From the NCBI RefSeq assembly GCF_021397715.1, contig NZ_CP090207.1, positions 3,100,001 through 3,164,000 of the forward strand: a stretch of 64,000 nt of DNA. Reading direction: 5' to 3'. Under the pieces are notes generated by a model, which was not told the DNA's origin, did no database searches, and saw only the letters and a program-made list of their open reading frames with translations. Positions 1 to 9,078 of the stretch are shown here, piece by piece. This DNA comes from Pantoea agglomerans. GTDB taxonomy: Bacteria > Pseudomonadota > Gammaproteobacteria > Enterobacterales > Enterobacteriaceae. Both the position numbers and the translations under genes were made by a program. The first letter of the stretch is position 1; each line of letters begins with the position of its first letter.

Positions 1-429
1 CACTCCTCAAATAAGCAGACAACTTTTATCGCCATTAATATTCAGAAACAGATATTCAAAGTATAAGACGACGTTTAATTTTCTATCCCGCTGCGCTAAG
101 AATAAGCTGTCTTAAAATAAAACCCCCAGCCCCAAACATCCTTCAAACCAAAGCGGCCTTCAGGATATTTTCACTGCTTTCGGCACTATCAATACAATGC
201 CGCTGCTGTGGCTGGCCTGGCATCAGAAACGGGTAACGGCTTCAGCCACAACAACGTCGCCGTGATCGGGCGATGATCGGCTGGCCTGATGCCACAGATA
301 CAATGCCCTGCCCGCTTACCGGGCAGCTAATGCGATGCGGTCGCCGGGAAGATATTCATCATCGGCGCGGTCGTGACCGGGTAGCTGACCAAAAAGTTTT
401 CTTTCCTCCCTGCTAATAAAGGATTCACC
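1..429. other. Left-edge region, no intact gene
   Basis: No convincing reading frame is seen. Short stretches on the plus strand around 185-330 look like decayed coding sequence, but I cannot name a family. A ribosome-binding site (AAAGGA, about 417-422) precedes the gene starting at 430. A small palindromic element (CTGCCCG..CGGGCAG, about 308-328) sits upstream of that gene and could be a terminator or remnant structure. Confidence 0.4.
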
Positions 430-918
430 ATGAAAAATGCCCTGATCGTGATTGATATTCAGAATGACTATTTCCCCGGCGGAGCCTTTCCGCTTGAGGC
501 CGCCGAAGAGGCGTGCAAGGCGGCCGTTAACGCGATTGATGACGCGCGGGAAAAGGGATGGCTGATCGTCGGCGTTCAGCATATCGCCACGGCTGAAGCG
601 CCGTTTTTCCGTCCGGATACCGCAGGCGCCGCGTTTCATCCTGATATCGCGGTGGCGCTGGAGAATGCACCCGTGGTGGTTAAGGCGGAAGCGGACAGCT
701 TTTTTAACACCAATCTTGAATCGTTACTCAGCGAACACGGTATTACCGATATCTATCTCACCGGCATGATGACCCAGCACTGTGTGACGCATACGGCGCT
801 CTCACCCCAGAGCCAGGCCATGAAAGTCCACATTATCGCAGCAGGCTGTGCCGCGCCTTCCCGCGCGCTGAGCGATCTCGCCCTCTCCGGCCTTCGTGTC
901 CGGTGTAGCGTGGAGTAA
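430..918 (+). CDS. Isochorismatase-family cysteine hydrolase
   Basis: A 162-residue cytoplasmic hydrolase of the isochorismatase/nicotinamidase fold. The family's Asp-Lys-Cys triad is visible: Asp9 in the N-terminal VIDIQNDYF motif, Lys85 in VVVKAE, and Cys118 in GMMTQHCVTH. The substrate cannot be told from sequence; family members hydrolyse amides or isochorismate. The start has an AAAGGA ribosome-binding site 7-8 bases upstream. The protein is slightly shorter than the usual 175-185 residues and its last residues (RVRCSVE) look abrupt, so the C-terminus may be lightly truncated. The next gene downstream is a broken TetR regulator, which may once have controlled it. Confidence 0.8.
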   Translation: MKNALIVIDIQNDYFPGGAFPLEAAEEACKAAVNAIDDAREKGWLIVGVQHIATAEAPFFRPDTAGAAFHPDIAVALENAPVVVKAEADSFFNTNLESLLSEHGITDIYLTGMMTQHCVTHTALSPQSQAMKVHIIAAGCAAPSRALSDLALSGLRVRCSVE

Positions 919-1182
919 CAGGCACTGAACTCAACCGCGCCAGGTTCAGGCAGCGGAACCCGCATTGCCCCGATCAGACCGCCGGTATGCCTTCCACCGG
1001 CGGTCTCTTGCCACAAAGCGGCCCGCCACCATTGAATCAGCGTCAGACGCCCAGCATCAGCGGTTATCCGCCGGCTCAGGCAGCCGGGCAATTACCTTAA
1101 TTTCAAAATCAAAACCCGCCTACCGCGGTCCAGTTCGGGTAAGGCGCCTCTGTCCATATTTCATTTTTAATCTCCAGCACGG

Positions 1183-1807
1183 TGGCAAACTGGTTTTTGC
1201 TGCCAGGAAGCCTTTGCCGAACAGGGATTGGCCGCCGCCTCAATCCGCCAGCGTCGGGCTCACCCGCGGTGCGCTGTATCATCATTTCGGTGATAAAAAG
1301 GGGCTGCTGGCCGCGGTGGTGTCGCAGGTCGACAGCGAGATCGCGCTGCGTGCCAGAGAGGTGGCCGCTAGCGCCGATTCGGACTGGGAAAAACTGATGT
1401 GGGAGGGTGCCGCTTACATTGAAATGGCGCTCGACCCGGAAGTGCAGCGTATCGTCTTGCTGGATGGCCCGGCTTTTCCTGGCGATCCCAGCCGCTGGCC
1501 GAGCCAGAATGCCTGTCTCGACGCCACCCGCAGCGCACTGGCGGAAATGGCCGCAAGCGGCGCGCTCAGGCCGGTCGATACTGAAGCGGCCGCGCGCTTA
1601 CTCAATGGTTCGGCTTTTAATGCCGCCCTTTGGGTCGCAGCGAGCGAGAACCCTGCCATCACGCTGCCAAAAGCGATTGAGGGTTTCAGGCTGCTGGCGA
1701 GTGGATTGCTGTCGACCAGCAACAGGCTGCTTTGTGTCACTTTTTCGCTGGCCTATTGCTATCATCGGGTCACCCGCAAACGTCTCCGTCACCAGACCCG
1801 CCGCTAA
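1183..1807 (+). pseudogene. TetR-family regulator, frameshifted remnant
   Basis: The recognition-helix signature VGLTRGALYHHF and a TetR-type ligand-binding domain are read in one frame from about 1250 to 1807. The helix that should precede them is in a different frame at 1201-1248 (CQEAFAEQGLAAASI, equivalent to the usual ARxLFAEQGYxxTSI). The two halves of the DNA-binding domain therefore cannot be made as one protein, and a few residues between them are missing. No good start codon or ribosome-binding site is seen for the first half. The C-terminal half is well preserved, so the damage is probably recent. Its likely former target is the isochorismatase-like gene just upstream. Confidence 0.7.
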
Positions 1808-1839
1808 GGCACATATGCCTGACTGTCATGTTCCGGCGA

Positions 1840-3222
1840 TCACGCTGGCTGTGGAAAGCGCAGCGTGAAGCGCGTGATGCCGTGCGCACTCTGCACCTCA
1901 CAACGTCCCTGATGGCGTTGCATAATGCTGCGCACAATAGCGAGCCCTAACCCGCTGCTGCCCTGATGCCGTGACGCATCGGCGCGCCAGAAACGATCAA
2001 AAACGCGTGCCTGCTGGTCAGCGCTCAGCGTCGGGCCGTGATTTTCCACCACCAGTTCGACCGCCGATGGCAGTATCCTGCTACTGATTCTCACCGGCGT
2101 GCCGGCATCGCCATAGCGCAGCGCATTGGCCATCAGGTTGGCCAGCGCGCGTTGCAGCAACAGCGGATCGGCCTGCAGTTCACCGTTTAACGCCATCTCC
2201 AGCCGCATCGCTTTTTCCTCCGCCATATCGTCGAAATAGCTCCGCAGCTTCTCGCCCAGCGACGCCAGATCGATACGCTGTTCATCCCGTGCCTGACTGG
2301 CATCTTCCGCTCTGGCAAGAAACAGCATGTTGTCGATCATCTTCGCCAGCCGTTCCAGTTCTTCGTAGTTGGAGCCGAGCAATGCCTGATAATCACCCAG
2401 GCTGCGGGTCTGGCTCAGCGCCACTTCGGTCTGCCCCAGCAGCGTGCCGATGGGCGTGCGCAGTTCATGCGCCATATCCGCCGAGACCTGACTCAACTGC
2501 TGATAGCCGGTTTCGAGGCGACTCAGCATCTGATTAAACGCCGCCACCAGCGGCTCTAATTCCGCCTGCGCCTGTCCGGGCATCCGTCGTGCTAAATGAC
2601 GCACATCGATCGCTTCCGCCTCTGCCGCCAGGCTGCGCAGCGGCGACAGCGCGCGTCGCACCAGCCAGATGCTGATGGCCGCCACCAGCACGGCCGCCAG
2701 CGTGGTCGCCAGCACTATCTGGTCGCGGTAATGCTGCAGAGTCTGGGTGCGGTCGCGCATCAGGCGGCCGGTCACGATCTCAATCTGGCCGTTGCCATCG
2801 CGGGTTGGTGCCAGCGCCGCCGCCGAGATAAACGGCGTGCCTCCTGCGCTGACAAGATGATGCACCGACGACAGCGTCAGCGGCTGGTCAGCCGGAATCG
2901 GCGTGATGGCAGGCAGAGGACGCTGTCCCGGATTCACCACAATCAGCGGCGGCTGGCCGGGAAACCGCAGAACCAGCAACGACTCGGTATTGCCGAGCAT
3001 GTTGGCAAACAGGCGGGGTTTTTGCTGGATCAGCGTGATGGCATCTTCATCGCGCAGCAGCGTACGAATCTGATCGATGCGCGTCAGCAGGGCAGCATCA
3101 TCCCGCACGCTGATTTGCGTTGCCAGTGAATGATAAAGCGCGTAACCACAGAGTGAAAAAATAACGATCACCGTGACGCTGAGCATCAGCGACAGACGCA
3201 GCGTCAGAGAATGGCGCTTCAC
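1840..3222 (-). CDS. Sensor histidine kinase (heavy-metal/CusS-like type)
   Basis: A 460-residue inner-membrane sensor. Transmembrane segments at about 11-33 and 168-188 flank a periplasmic domain. A HAMP linker (about 189-241) leads to the dimerisation/phosphoacceptor helix with His252 in AHELRTP, then an ATPase domain with an N-box ([13 protein letters not shown]) and G-boxes (SGLGLAIV). It autophosphorylates and passes phosphate to the regulator encoded just upstream, whose stop overlaps its start (ATGA). The layout resembles CusS-type kinases, but no metal-efflux genes are nearby, so the signal is unknown. The exported hydrolase at the head of the operon is a better clue to function than the kinase class. 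Confidence 0.9.
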   Translation of the reverse strand: MKRHSLTLRLSLMLSVTVIVIFSLCGYALYHSLATQISVRDDAALLTRIDQIRTLLRDEDAITLIQQKPRLFANMLGNTESLLVLRFPGQPPLIVVNPGQRPLPAITPIPADQPLTLSSVHHLVSAGGTPFISAAALAPTRDGNGQIEIVTGRLMRDRTQTLQHYRDQIVLATTLAAVLVAAISIWLVRRALSPLRSLAAEAEAIDVRHLARRMPGQAQAELEPLVAAFNQMLSRLETGYQQLSQVSADMAHELRTPIGTLLGQTEVALSQTRSLGDYQALLGSNYEELERLAKMIDNMLFLARAEDASQARDEQRIDLASLGEKLRSYFDDMAEEKAMRLEMALNGELQADPLLLQRALANLMANALRYGDAGTPVRISSRILPSAVELVVENHGPTLSADQQARVFDRFWRADASRHQGSSGLGLAIVRSIMQRHQGRCEVQSAHGITRFTLRFPQPA

Positions 3223-3893
3223 GCTTCGGCTTCGCAGCGATAACCCACGCCATGCACGGTGTGAATCAGTGGTTGAGCAAACGGACCATCAATTTTCTGA
3301 CGCAGACGCTTCACCGCCACATCAACCACGTTGGTGTCGCTATCAAAATTCATGTCCCAGACGCGGGAAGCGATCAGCGTCCGGGTCAGCACTTCACCCG
3401 GATGCAGCAGGAACAGGTGCAGCAGGTTGAACTCTTTGTTGGTGAGATCGATGCGCTGGCCACCGCGCTCGACGCGGCGTTTAAATACGTCGAGCTGCAA
3501 ATCGGCCAGCGTGAGAATGTCCGGCAGCTTCTGCTGGCTGCCGCGCCGCAGTTGAGTACGGACGCGCGCCAGCAGTTCGGCAAAGGAAAAGGGTTTAACC
3601 AGGTAATCATCCGCGCCCAGCTCCAGTCCTTTGATGCGATCTTCCAGCGTGCCTTTGGCGGTCAGGAAGATCACCGGAGTGTGGATCTGTTGATCCATCT
3701 CCGCCATCACCTGCCAGCCATCGATGCCGGGCAGCATCACGTCGAGCAGGATCAGATCGTAGTGATGCTCACGGGCATAGAACAGACCATCCACGCCATT
3801 GTCCGCCACGTCGACGATGAAGCCGGCTTCCGTCAATCCTTTGCGCATGTAATCACGCGCTTTGGCCTCATCTTCAATCACCAGAATTTTCAT
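3219..3893 (-). CDS. OmpR/PhoB-family response regulator
   Basis: A 224-residue two-component regulator. The receiver domain has the acidic pocket near residues 8-9 (EDE), the phosphoacceptor Asp51 (LLDVMLPG) and the conserved Lys80 (LTAK). The C-terminal winged helix ends in the usual RLRQKID...[11 protein letters not shown] block. It overlaps the kinase start by four bases and follows the exported hydrolase gene by 23 bases on the same strand, so the three are probably one transcript. Direct targets cannot be read from the sequence; autoregulation of this operon would be typical. Confidence 0.92.
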   Translation of the reverse strand: MKILVIEDEAKARDYMRKGLTEAGFIVDVADNGVDGLFYAREHHYDLILLDVMLPGIDGWQVMAEMDQQIHTPVIFLTAKGTLEDRIKGLELGADDYLVKPFSFAELLARVRTQLRRGSQQKLPDILTLADLQLDVFKRRVERGGQRIDLTNKEFNLLHLFLLHPGEVLTRTLIASRVWDMNFDSDTNVVDVAVKRLRQKIDGPFAQPLIHTVHGVGYRCEAEA

Positions 3894-3916
3894 GCGCCTC
3901 TTCCCGCGGGTTGTTT

Positions 3917-4684
3917 TCAGGGCTGTGCCTGTTGTGCGGCTTGCTCGATCAATTTTACAACATCCTCAGGATGTGACTGATAGACCGAATGGCTGGCACC
4001 GGCAATTTCTACCGTATGGCTGTGCGCACGTCGGGCGTACATCCGCTCCAGATCGGGACTGATAATTTTGTCAGCTTTCGCCACCATGTACCAGCTGGGC
4101 CGGGTTTTCCACGCCGGATCGGCAATGTTAGCGGTGAACACCGCGGCGTTGGTTGGCATCTGCGCATGTGCCTCAAAGTCAGCCTGCGCGGCGGGCAGGT
4201 CGGCAGCAAAATCGCTGTGATAATACTGTGGCGCAATCGTCAGATAGCCATCGGCCGATCGGGCAAACGGATGGGCGCTGTTGGGGAATTTTTTCCCGTT
4301 GCTGGCCTCGGTTTCACCGTTGTCCAGCGCATGAGCGGCAATGTAGACCAGCCCTGCCACTTTACTGTCGTTACCCGCTTCACTGATGATCGCCCCGCCG
4401 TAGCTGTGGCCGACCAGAATCACCGGCCCATTCTGCTGATCGATAATCCGTCGCGTTGCCGTCACATCCTCTGCAAAACTGGTCAGCGGCTCCTGTACCA
4501 GCGTCACCTGATAGCCGTCATGCGTCAGCCGGTCATAGACCGGCCGCCAGCCCGCGCCGCCAACAAACGCGCCGTGTACCAGCACAATATTTTTTACCGG
4601 CTGCGACTGCGCTTGCGCCTCACCGCCGGCGACAGCCAGCAGCATACCCAGGGCCAGGGTGATGGTATTCAGTTTCATTGTCAT
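3917..4684 (-). CDS. Exported alpha/beta hydrolase
   Basis: A 255-residue alpha/beta hydrolase with an N-terminal signal peptide (hydrophobic core about 6-20, cleavage probably near AQAQS at 24-27). The oxyanion strand VLVHGAF, nucleophile elbow GHSYGG (Ser94), a candidate acid Asp205 and His232 near the C-terminus make a full catalytic set. It should act in the periplasm on a small ester or amide; the substrate is unknown. It is the first gene of a probable operon with the response regulator and sensor kinase downstream. Two in-frame ATGs (codons 1 and 3) are possible starts. Confidence 0.85.
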   Translation of the reverse strand: MTMKLNTITLALGMLLAVAGGEAQAQSQPVKNIVLVHGAFVGGAGWRPVYDRLTHDGYQVTLVQEPLTSFAEDVTATRRIIDQQNGPVILVGHSYGGAIISEAGNDSKVAGLVYIAAHALDNGETEASNGKKFPNSAHPFARSADGYLTIAPQYYHSDFAADLPAAQADFEAHAQMPTNAAVFTANIADPAWKTRPSWYMVAKADKIISPDLERMYARRAHSHTVEIAGASHSVYQSHPEDVVKLIEQAAQQAQP

Positions 4685-4949
4685 ACTCCTGATTGTGAAA
4701 GTTCACCTTCAGAATAAGCAACCGGCCCTGACATCAGGGTGAGCGAGTAATGACAAAAGAATGACAGTGGCAAGCGGACGGTTGTCGCGGCCCGACCACG
4801 GATGAACTCTCTGGTTCTGCTGCAGCAGATAAAGGGCTTAGCGATTTCAGGGAGAGTTCACGGGGGATTAAGGTCAGCTCATCTGAAAGGACTCGCTGAA
4901 TGTCTGAATAAACGTCCGCTTCGGGCTGCGAGTTCTGCTGCCCCGGCCG

Positions 4950-5114
4950 CGCCTCACTTTATCCTTTATTTTTTCGGCTGTTATGGCTTCATCGCTGATT
5001 AATACCATGCCACAGCTTTCAACCCTGGCCAGCCAGCGACTGAAATCTGGCTGATATCAGTCGCTACTGAACCAGGGTTAATTCAAACAACGCTGTAGCA
5101 AAGGTTAAAGGGTG
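4950..5114. repeat. Dispersed repeat, copy A
   Basis: About 165 bp sharing blocks with 10482-10655: CGCCTCACTTTA at the left end, CAGCGACTGAAAT in the middle and AGGGTTAATTCAAA near the right end, in the same order and spacing. The copies are roughly two-thirds alike by eye. In copy A the middle can be read as a short open stretch (from the ATG near 4983), which has a stop in copy B. This suggests a decayed gene or a non-coding mobile unit. The two copies bracket the segment holding the glycine-zipper gene and the tartrate cluster. The rest of 4685-4949 holds nothing I can support. Confidence 0.55.
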
Positions 5115-5336
5115 TTACTTCTGACTTTGCTGTTGATTTTCCGCTTCTTTTTCTTTTTTCTTAGCCATGTGATGACCTACCGCGCAGCCAGCAGCGGCAC
5201 CTGCAACACCGTGATGGGCAACATGACCAGCGACGCCGCCGACCGCAGCCCCTTTCAGGCATCCCTTCGCCTCAGCCTGCATGCTCATGCCGAAAAGGAG
5301 GCCAGCAACCATGATGCCAAACGTTAACTTCTGCAT
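5115..5336 (-). CDS. Small exported glycine-zipper protein
   Basis: 73 residues from the ATG at 5336, which is preceded by an AGGG ribosome-binding site; a longer in-frame extension upstream lacks one. The N-terminus is a signal peptide ending near MQAEA. The middle is a Gly/Ala-rich segment (AAVGGVAGHVAHHGVAGAAAG) of the glycine-zipper type that inserts in or spans membranes. The tail is charged (KKKEKEAENQQQ). Such small proteins are common and poorly characterised in enterobacteria, sometimes linked to envelope stress. It stands alone between intergenic regions. Confidence 0.75.
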   Translation of the reverse strand: MQKLTFGIMVAGLLFGMSMQAEAKGCLKGAAVGGVAGHVAHHGVAGAAAGCAVGHHMAKKKEKEAENQQQSQK

Positions 5337-5615
5337 ATTTTTTCCCTGTAATAACTGGCGTGTTCCAGTCAGGTACAAGCATAGCCAGTGAAAAGCTGAC
5401 TTCCTGCAGGAATGGCTAAAACTCAAACTTGTTTACCAGTGGTTACGTTTATCACCGACCTGGCGGGCTTTTCAGGCGTTTGGCGGGTGATCCTCTCTGG
5501 CTGGCGCGCTGACAGGCAACGCCCTTATCTGGCCGAAAGCATCACCACGCTATGGGGAAGTCTGATCTGGCGGCCGTTTCCACCTCGCCAGCGCCCTGGG
5601 TATGCATGAAGATCA

Positions 5616-6530
5616 CTACAGATCTTTCGTCAATATCTCGCTGTTCTCCGCCAGGATATTAAGCACGGCATTCACATATCTGTCCCTGTTTCCCTGGTGC
5701 CACATCACACAGAGCGGCAGCCCTTCAATTTCCATATCATTGACCGGTGCCAGCGGCAGGTACTTTACGCCATCCGCGTTCATGTTGCGGTAAGAGGAAG
5801 GAACGAGCGCCACGCCCAGCCCGGCAGCGACAAAGCTCAGGATGGTCTGTTTTTCCTCGGCATACTGCGCAATCACCGGATATCGGCCCGCCGCTCTGAA
5901 CAGGTTCATCGTCAGGTCATGGCTGTGAGGTCGGGTGCGTCTTTCCGGCACGATGACGGGCTCGTCGCAAAAATCGTCGATGCTCACCTGCGCGTAATCC
6001 ACCAGCCGGTGATGCGCCGGCACCGCCAGCACGCAGGTTTCATTGGCAATAAAGCGCGTGGTCAGGGTGACGTCGGTCTGTTCTGGCGGCCGGACAAAGA
6101 CCAGATCCAGCCAGCCGGAGGTCAGTCGTGGGATCAGGCTGTGCGATTTATCTTCGCTGATATGGATATCCGCATCAGGAAAGGCGCTGACGAACAGGTT
6201 GAGCAGTTTCGGCAGTAATCCCCTCGCCGCGCTGTCAATGGCCCCGATCCGCAATGTCTTTTTCTGCGCAGCGATGTTTTTATGGAACCTCTGCCGTAAC
6301 GCATCAAAATCAGCAACCACGGACTTAGCCTCACTCAAAAACTCTGCGCCTTCCCGGGTCAGAGTCACATTCCGGGTCGAACGATTCAGCAGCCGTATGC
6401 CTAAATCCTCCTCCAGCAACCGGATAAAACGGCTGAGTGACGCAGGCATCATTTCAAGCTTGCGGGCTGCCCTGCCGAAGTGAAGTTCATCACCTACCAC
6501 CACGAAGCATCTCAGCTGATTTATATCCAT
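5616..6530 (-). CDS. LysR-family regulator of the tartrate cluster
   Basis: A 304-residue LysR-type regulator. The winged-helix domain is at about 1-60 (INQLRCFV, LSRFIRLLEEDLGIRLLNR) and the periplasmic-binding-like effector domain at about 90-295. It is divergent from the ttuB-C-D genes, starting about 128 bp from ttuB. That is the standard arrangement for a LysR regulator that activates the neighbouring operon in response to its substrate. In Agrobacterium vitis the equivalent gene is ttuA. The effector is therefore probably tartrate or a related dicarboxylate (inference from context). Confidence 0.85.
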   Translation of the reverse strand: MDINQLRCFVVVGDELHFGRAARKLEMMPASLSRFIRLLEEDLGIRLLNRSTRNVTLTREGAEFLSEAKSVVADFDALRQRFHKNIAAQKKTLRIGAIDSAARGLLPKLLNLFVSAFPDADIHISEDKSHSLIPRLTSGWLDLVFVRPPEQTDVTLTTRFIANETCVLAVPAHHRLVDYAQVSIDDFCDEPVIVPERRTRPHSHDLTMNLFRAAGRYPVIAQYAEEKQTILSFVAAGLGVALVPSSYRNMNADGVKYLPLAPVNDMEIEGLPLCVMWHQGNRDRYVNAVLNILAENSEILTKDL

Positions 6531-6658
6531 TTTTCGCCCGCATTCAGATTATTCAACTTATTTATATAAACCCTTGCCGATGATAACGCCAGTCAAAACA
6601 GCATACTGAGTTCACAACAAAACGATAACAACCCTACCTGACTGTGGAGCATCCTGTT
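6531..6658. promoter_or_regulatory. Divergent LysR/ttuB control region
   Basis: This 128-bp AT-rich gap separates the divergent LysR gene and the transporter operon and must hold both promoters. I see a TTATTTATATAAA-like AT block around 6556-6570 but cannot fix a unique LysR box. GGAG at 6646-6649 is the ribosome-binding site for the ATG at 6659; the in-frame GTG at 6644 overlaps that site and is therefore not the start. Confidence 0.5.
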
Positions 6659-7969
6659 ATGCACAATGACCTCGAAAAAAAGGTGATGCGCAAAGTAACG
6701 CTGCGGATCATTCCTTTTATCATGCTGTTGTATTTCATCGCATTTCTCGACCGGGTTAACATTGGCTTTGCCGCCCTGACCATGAATCAGGACCTGGGTT
6801 TTTCGCCGATGGTCTTCGGGATGGGGGCCGGGATTTTCTTTCTTGGCTACTTTCTGTTTGAAGTCCCGTCTAACCTGATTCTGCATAAGGTCGGTGCCCG
6901 AATCTGGATCGCCCGCGTCATGATTACCTGGGGACTGGTCTCGGGTTGTATGGCATTTGTGCAGGGCACCACCAGTTTCTATATTCTGCGTTTTTTGCTC
7001 GGCGTGGCCGAGGCCGGTTTCTTTCCGGGCATCATTCTTTATCTCAGCTACTGGTTCCCGGCGGTAAAACGTGCGCAGGTCACCGCTATTTTCATGGCCG
7101 CAGCGCCGCTCTCTACCGCGCTGGGCTCACCGATCTCCGCCGCGCTGCTGGAGATGCACGGGCTGATGGGCTTTGCCGGCTGGCAGTGGATGTTCGTGCT
7201 GGAGGCGATCCCCGCGTTACTGCTGGGCATCGTGGTGCTGTTCTGGCTCACCGACCGTCCGGCTAAAGCGAAATGGCTGACCGAAGAGGAGCGGAGCTGG
7301 CTGCAAAACACCATGCAGGCTGAAGAGCAGGCGCGTGCGGTGGGACAGAGCCACAGCAGCGCATGGCGCGGTCTGGCGGATAAGCGGGTGCTGGCACTGG
7401 CGCTGGTCTATTTTGGCACCTCGGCCGGCCTTTATACCCTGGGTATCTGGGCACCGCAGATTATTCACAGCTTCGGTGCCTCATCGTTAGAAATCGGCTT
7501 CCTCAATGCTTTCCCGGCAGTGATCGGCGTTCTCGGCATGATCCTCTGGGCGCGCCACTCCGACCGGACCAACGAGCGCAGCTGGCACGTTATTGCTGCC
7601 TGTCTGCTGGCCGCGGCCGGACTGATTTATGCCGGCAGCGTCAGCACGCTTTTCTCAGTGATTATCGCCCTGACGCTGGTTACCGTCGGGATCAGCGCAT
7701 CCAAGCCACCGCTCTGGAGCATGCCGACCCTGTTCCTGAGCGGGCCAGCGGCAGCGGCTGGCATCGCTGCCATCAACTCGATTGGCAACCTCGGCGGCTT
7801 TGTCGGCCCGATGATGATTGGCATCATCCGCCAGCAAACCGGCAGCTATACCTGGGGACTCTATTTCGTGGCCGGACTGCTGCTGATTTCAGCCCTGACG
7901 GTACTGATACTGTCCGGAAAAGCGAAAAAGCCACAGACCACTGAACTTCATCAACCTCACACCCATTAA
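6659..7969 (+). CDS. ttuB: MFS anion:cation symporter, probable tartrate carrier
   Basis: A 436-residue major facilitator with about 12 transmembrane segments. It starts with the hallmark of the anion:cation symporter group (LRIIPFIMLLYFIAFLDRVNIGFA) and has the loop motif around GVAEAGFFPGIILYLSYWFP. This group carries tartrate, phthalate, glucarate and hydroxy-acids. Its position ahead of a tartrate dehydrogenase and a hydroxypyruvate reductase supports tartrate or a close analogue as substrate. The ATG at 6659 is preferred over the GTG at 6644 because GGAG lies at 6646-6649. It is 18 bases from ttuC and co-transcribed with it. Confidence 0.88.
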   Translation: MHNDLEKKVMRKVTLRIIPFIMLLYFIAFLDRVNIGFAALTMNQDLGFSPMVFGMGAGIFFLGYFLFEVPSNLILHKVGARIWIARVMITWGLVSGCMAFVQGTTSFYILRFLLGVAEAGFFPGIILYLSYWFPAVKRAQVTAIFMAAAPLSTALGSPISAALLEMHGLMGFAGWQWMFVLEAIPALLLGIVVLFWLTDRPAKAKWLTEEERSWLQNTMQAEEQARAVGQSHSSAWRGLADKRVLALALVYFGTSAGLYTLGIWAPQIIHSFGASSLEIGFLNAFPAVIGVLGMILWARHSDRTNERSWHVIAACLLAAAGLIYAGSVSTLFSVIIALTLVTVGISASKPPLWSMPTLFLSGPAAAAGIAAINSIGNLGGFVGPMMIGIIRQQTGSYTWGLYFVAGLLLISALTVLILSGKAKKPQTTELHQPHTH

Positions 7970-7987
7970 TCGATACGGAGAAACATC

Positions 7988-9076
7988 ATGCGTAACTACT
8001 CTATTGCCGCTATTCCTGCTGACGGTATCGGCCCTGAGGTCATCTCAGCCGGCGTTGAGGTTCTGAAGGCACTGTCACAGCGCGATCCGCAGCTGAAATT
8101 TGATATTCAGACCTTCGACTGGGGTTCCGACTACTACAAACGCTACGGCGTGATGATGCCGGAAGATGGCCTGCAGACGCTGAAAAGATTCGATGCGATC
8201 TATTTCGGCGCGGTCGGTGCGCCAGATGTGCCTGACCACATCACCCTCTGGGGGCTGCGCCTGCCGATTTGCCAGGGATTCGATCAGTACGCCAATGTGC
8301 GGCCAACCAAAATTCTGCCTGGCGTCACCTCGCCGCTGCGCAACCGCGGACCAGGCGATCTCGACTGGGTGATCGTGCGCGAAAACTCCGAAGGGGAATA
8401 CTCCGGCAACGGTGGCCGCGCCCATAGAGGTCTGCCGGAAGAAGTCGGTACCGAAGTGGCGATTTTCACCCGCGTCGGGGTCACGCGCATCATGCGTTAT
8501 GCCTTTAAACTGGCGCAATCCCGCCCGCGTAAGCTGCTGACGGTAGTCACCAAATCCAATGCGCAGCGTCATGGCATGGTGATGTGGGATGAAATTGCCG
8601 CTGAGGTGGCGCAGGAGTTTCCGGATGTGCAGTGGGACAAGATGCTGGTGGATGCCATGACGCACCGCATGACGCTGCATCCGCAGAGCCTGGATACCAT
8701 CGTCGCCACCAACCTGCACGCCGATATTTTATCCGACCTGGCGGGCGCGCTGGCGGGCAGCCTCGGCGTAGCGCCGACGGCGAACATCGATCCTGAGCGG
8801 CGTTTTCCTTCGATGTTCGAACCGATCCACGGCTCAGCCTTTGATATCACCGGTAAGGGCATCGCCAACCCGATCGCCACCTTCTGGACGGCGGTACAGA
8901 TGCTGGAGCATCTGGGCGAGCCTGAAGCCGCCGCGCTGATCATGGAAGGCATCGAACATGTCTGCACCCACAGCATCCTGACGCCCGATGTGGGCGGCAC
9001 GGCAACCACCGCCGATGTTACGCGTGCCGTGGTGCAGTTCATCGAATCCCGTTCAACCGTTGCCGAGAGTGCATAA
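7988..9076 (+). CDS. ttuC: Tartrate dehydrogenase/decarboxylase (TtuC/YeaU family)
   Basis: A 362-residue NAD- and divalent-metal-dependent beta-decarboxylating dehydrogenase of the isopropylmalate/isocitrate dehydrogenase family. It opens with IAAIPADGIGPEV, has the substrate-binding segment VIVRENSEGEYSGNGGR, a DAMTHRMTLHP block, the metal-binding NLHADILSDLAGALAGSLG segment and the C-terminal DVGGTATTADV. These are typical of the TtuC/DmlA branch, which oxidises tartrate to oxaloglycolate and also handles D-malate. Ribosome-binding site GGAG lies upstream of the ATG. The stop is two bases from the ttuD start. Distinguishing L-tartrate, meso-tartrate and D-malate needs biochemistry. Confidence 0.92.
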   Translation: MRNYSIAAIPADGIGPEVISAGVEVLKALSQRDPQLKFDIQTFDWGSDYYKRYGVMMPEDGLQTLKRFDAIYFGAVGAPDVPDHITLWGLRLPICQGFDQYANVRPTKILPGVTSPLRNRGPGDLDWVIVRENSEGEYSGNGGRAHRGLPEEVGTEVAIFTRVGVTRIMRYAFKLAQSRPRKLLTVVTKSNAQRHGMVMWDEIAAEVAQEFPDVQWDKMLVDAMTHRMTLHPQSLDTIVATNLHADILSDLAGALAGSLGVAPTANIDPERRFPSMFEPIHGSAFDITGKGIANPIATFWTAVQMLEHLGEPEAAALIMEGIEHVCTHSILTPDVGGTATTADVTRAVVQFIESRSTVAESA

Positions 9077-9078
9077 CG

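Noticed and set aside
1840..3893. Copper/silver sensing (CusRS) for the two-component pair
   Set aside because: Class resemblance only; no cus efflux genes are adjacent and the operon partner is a hydrolase.
4802..5002. 66-codon plus-strand frame before repeat copy A
   Set aside because: No ribosome-binding site, and its end falls in the non-coding repeat.
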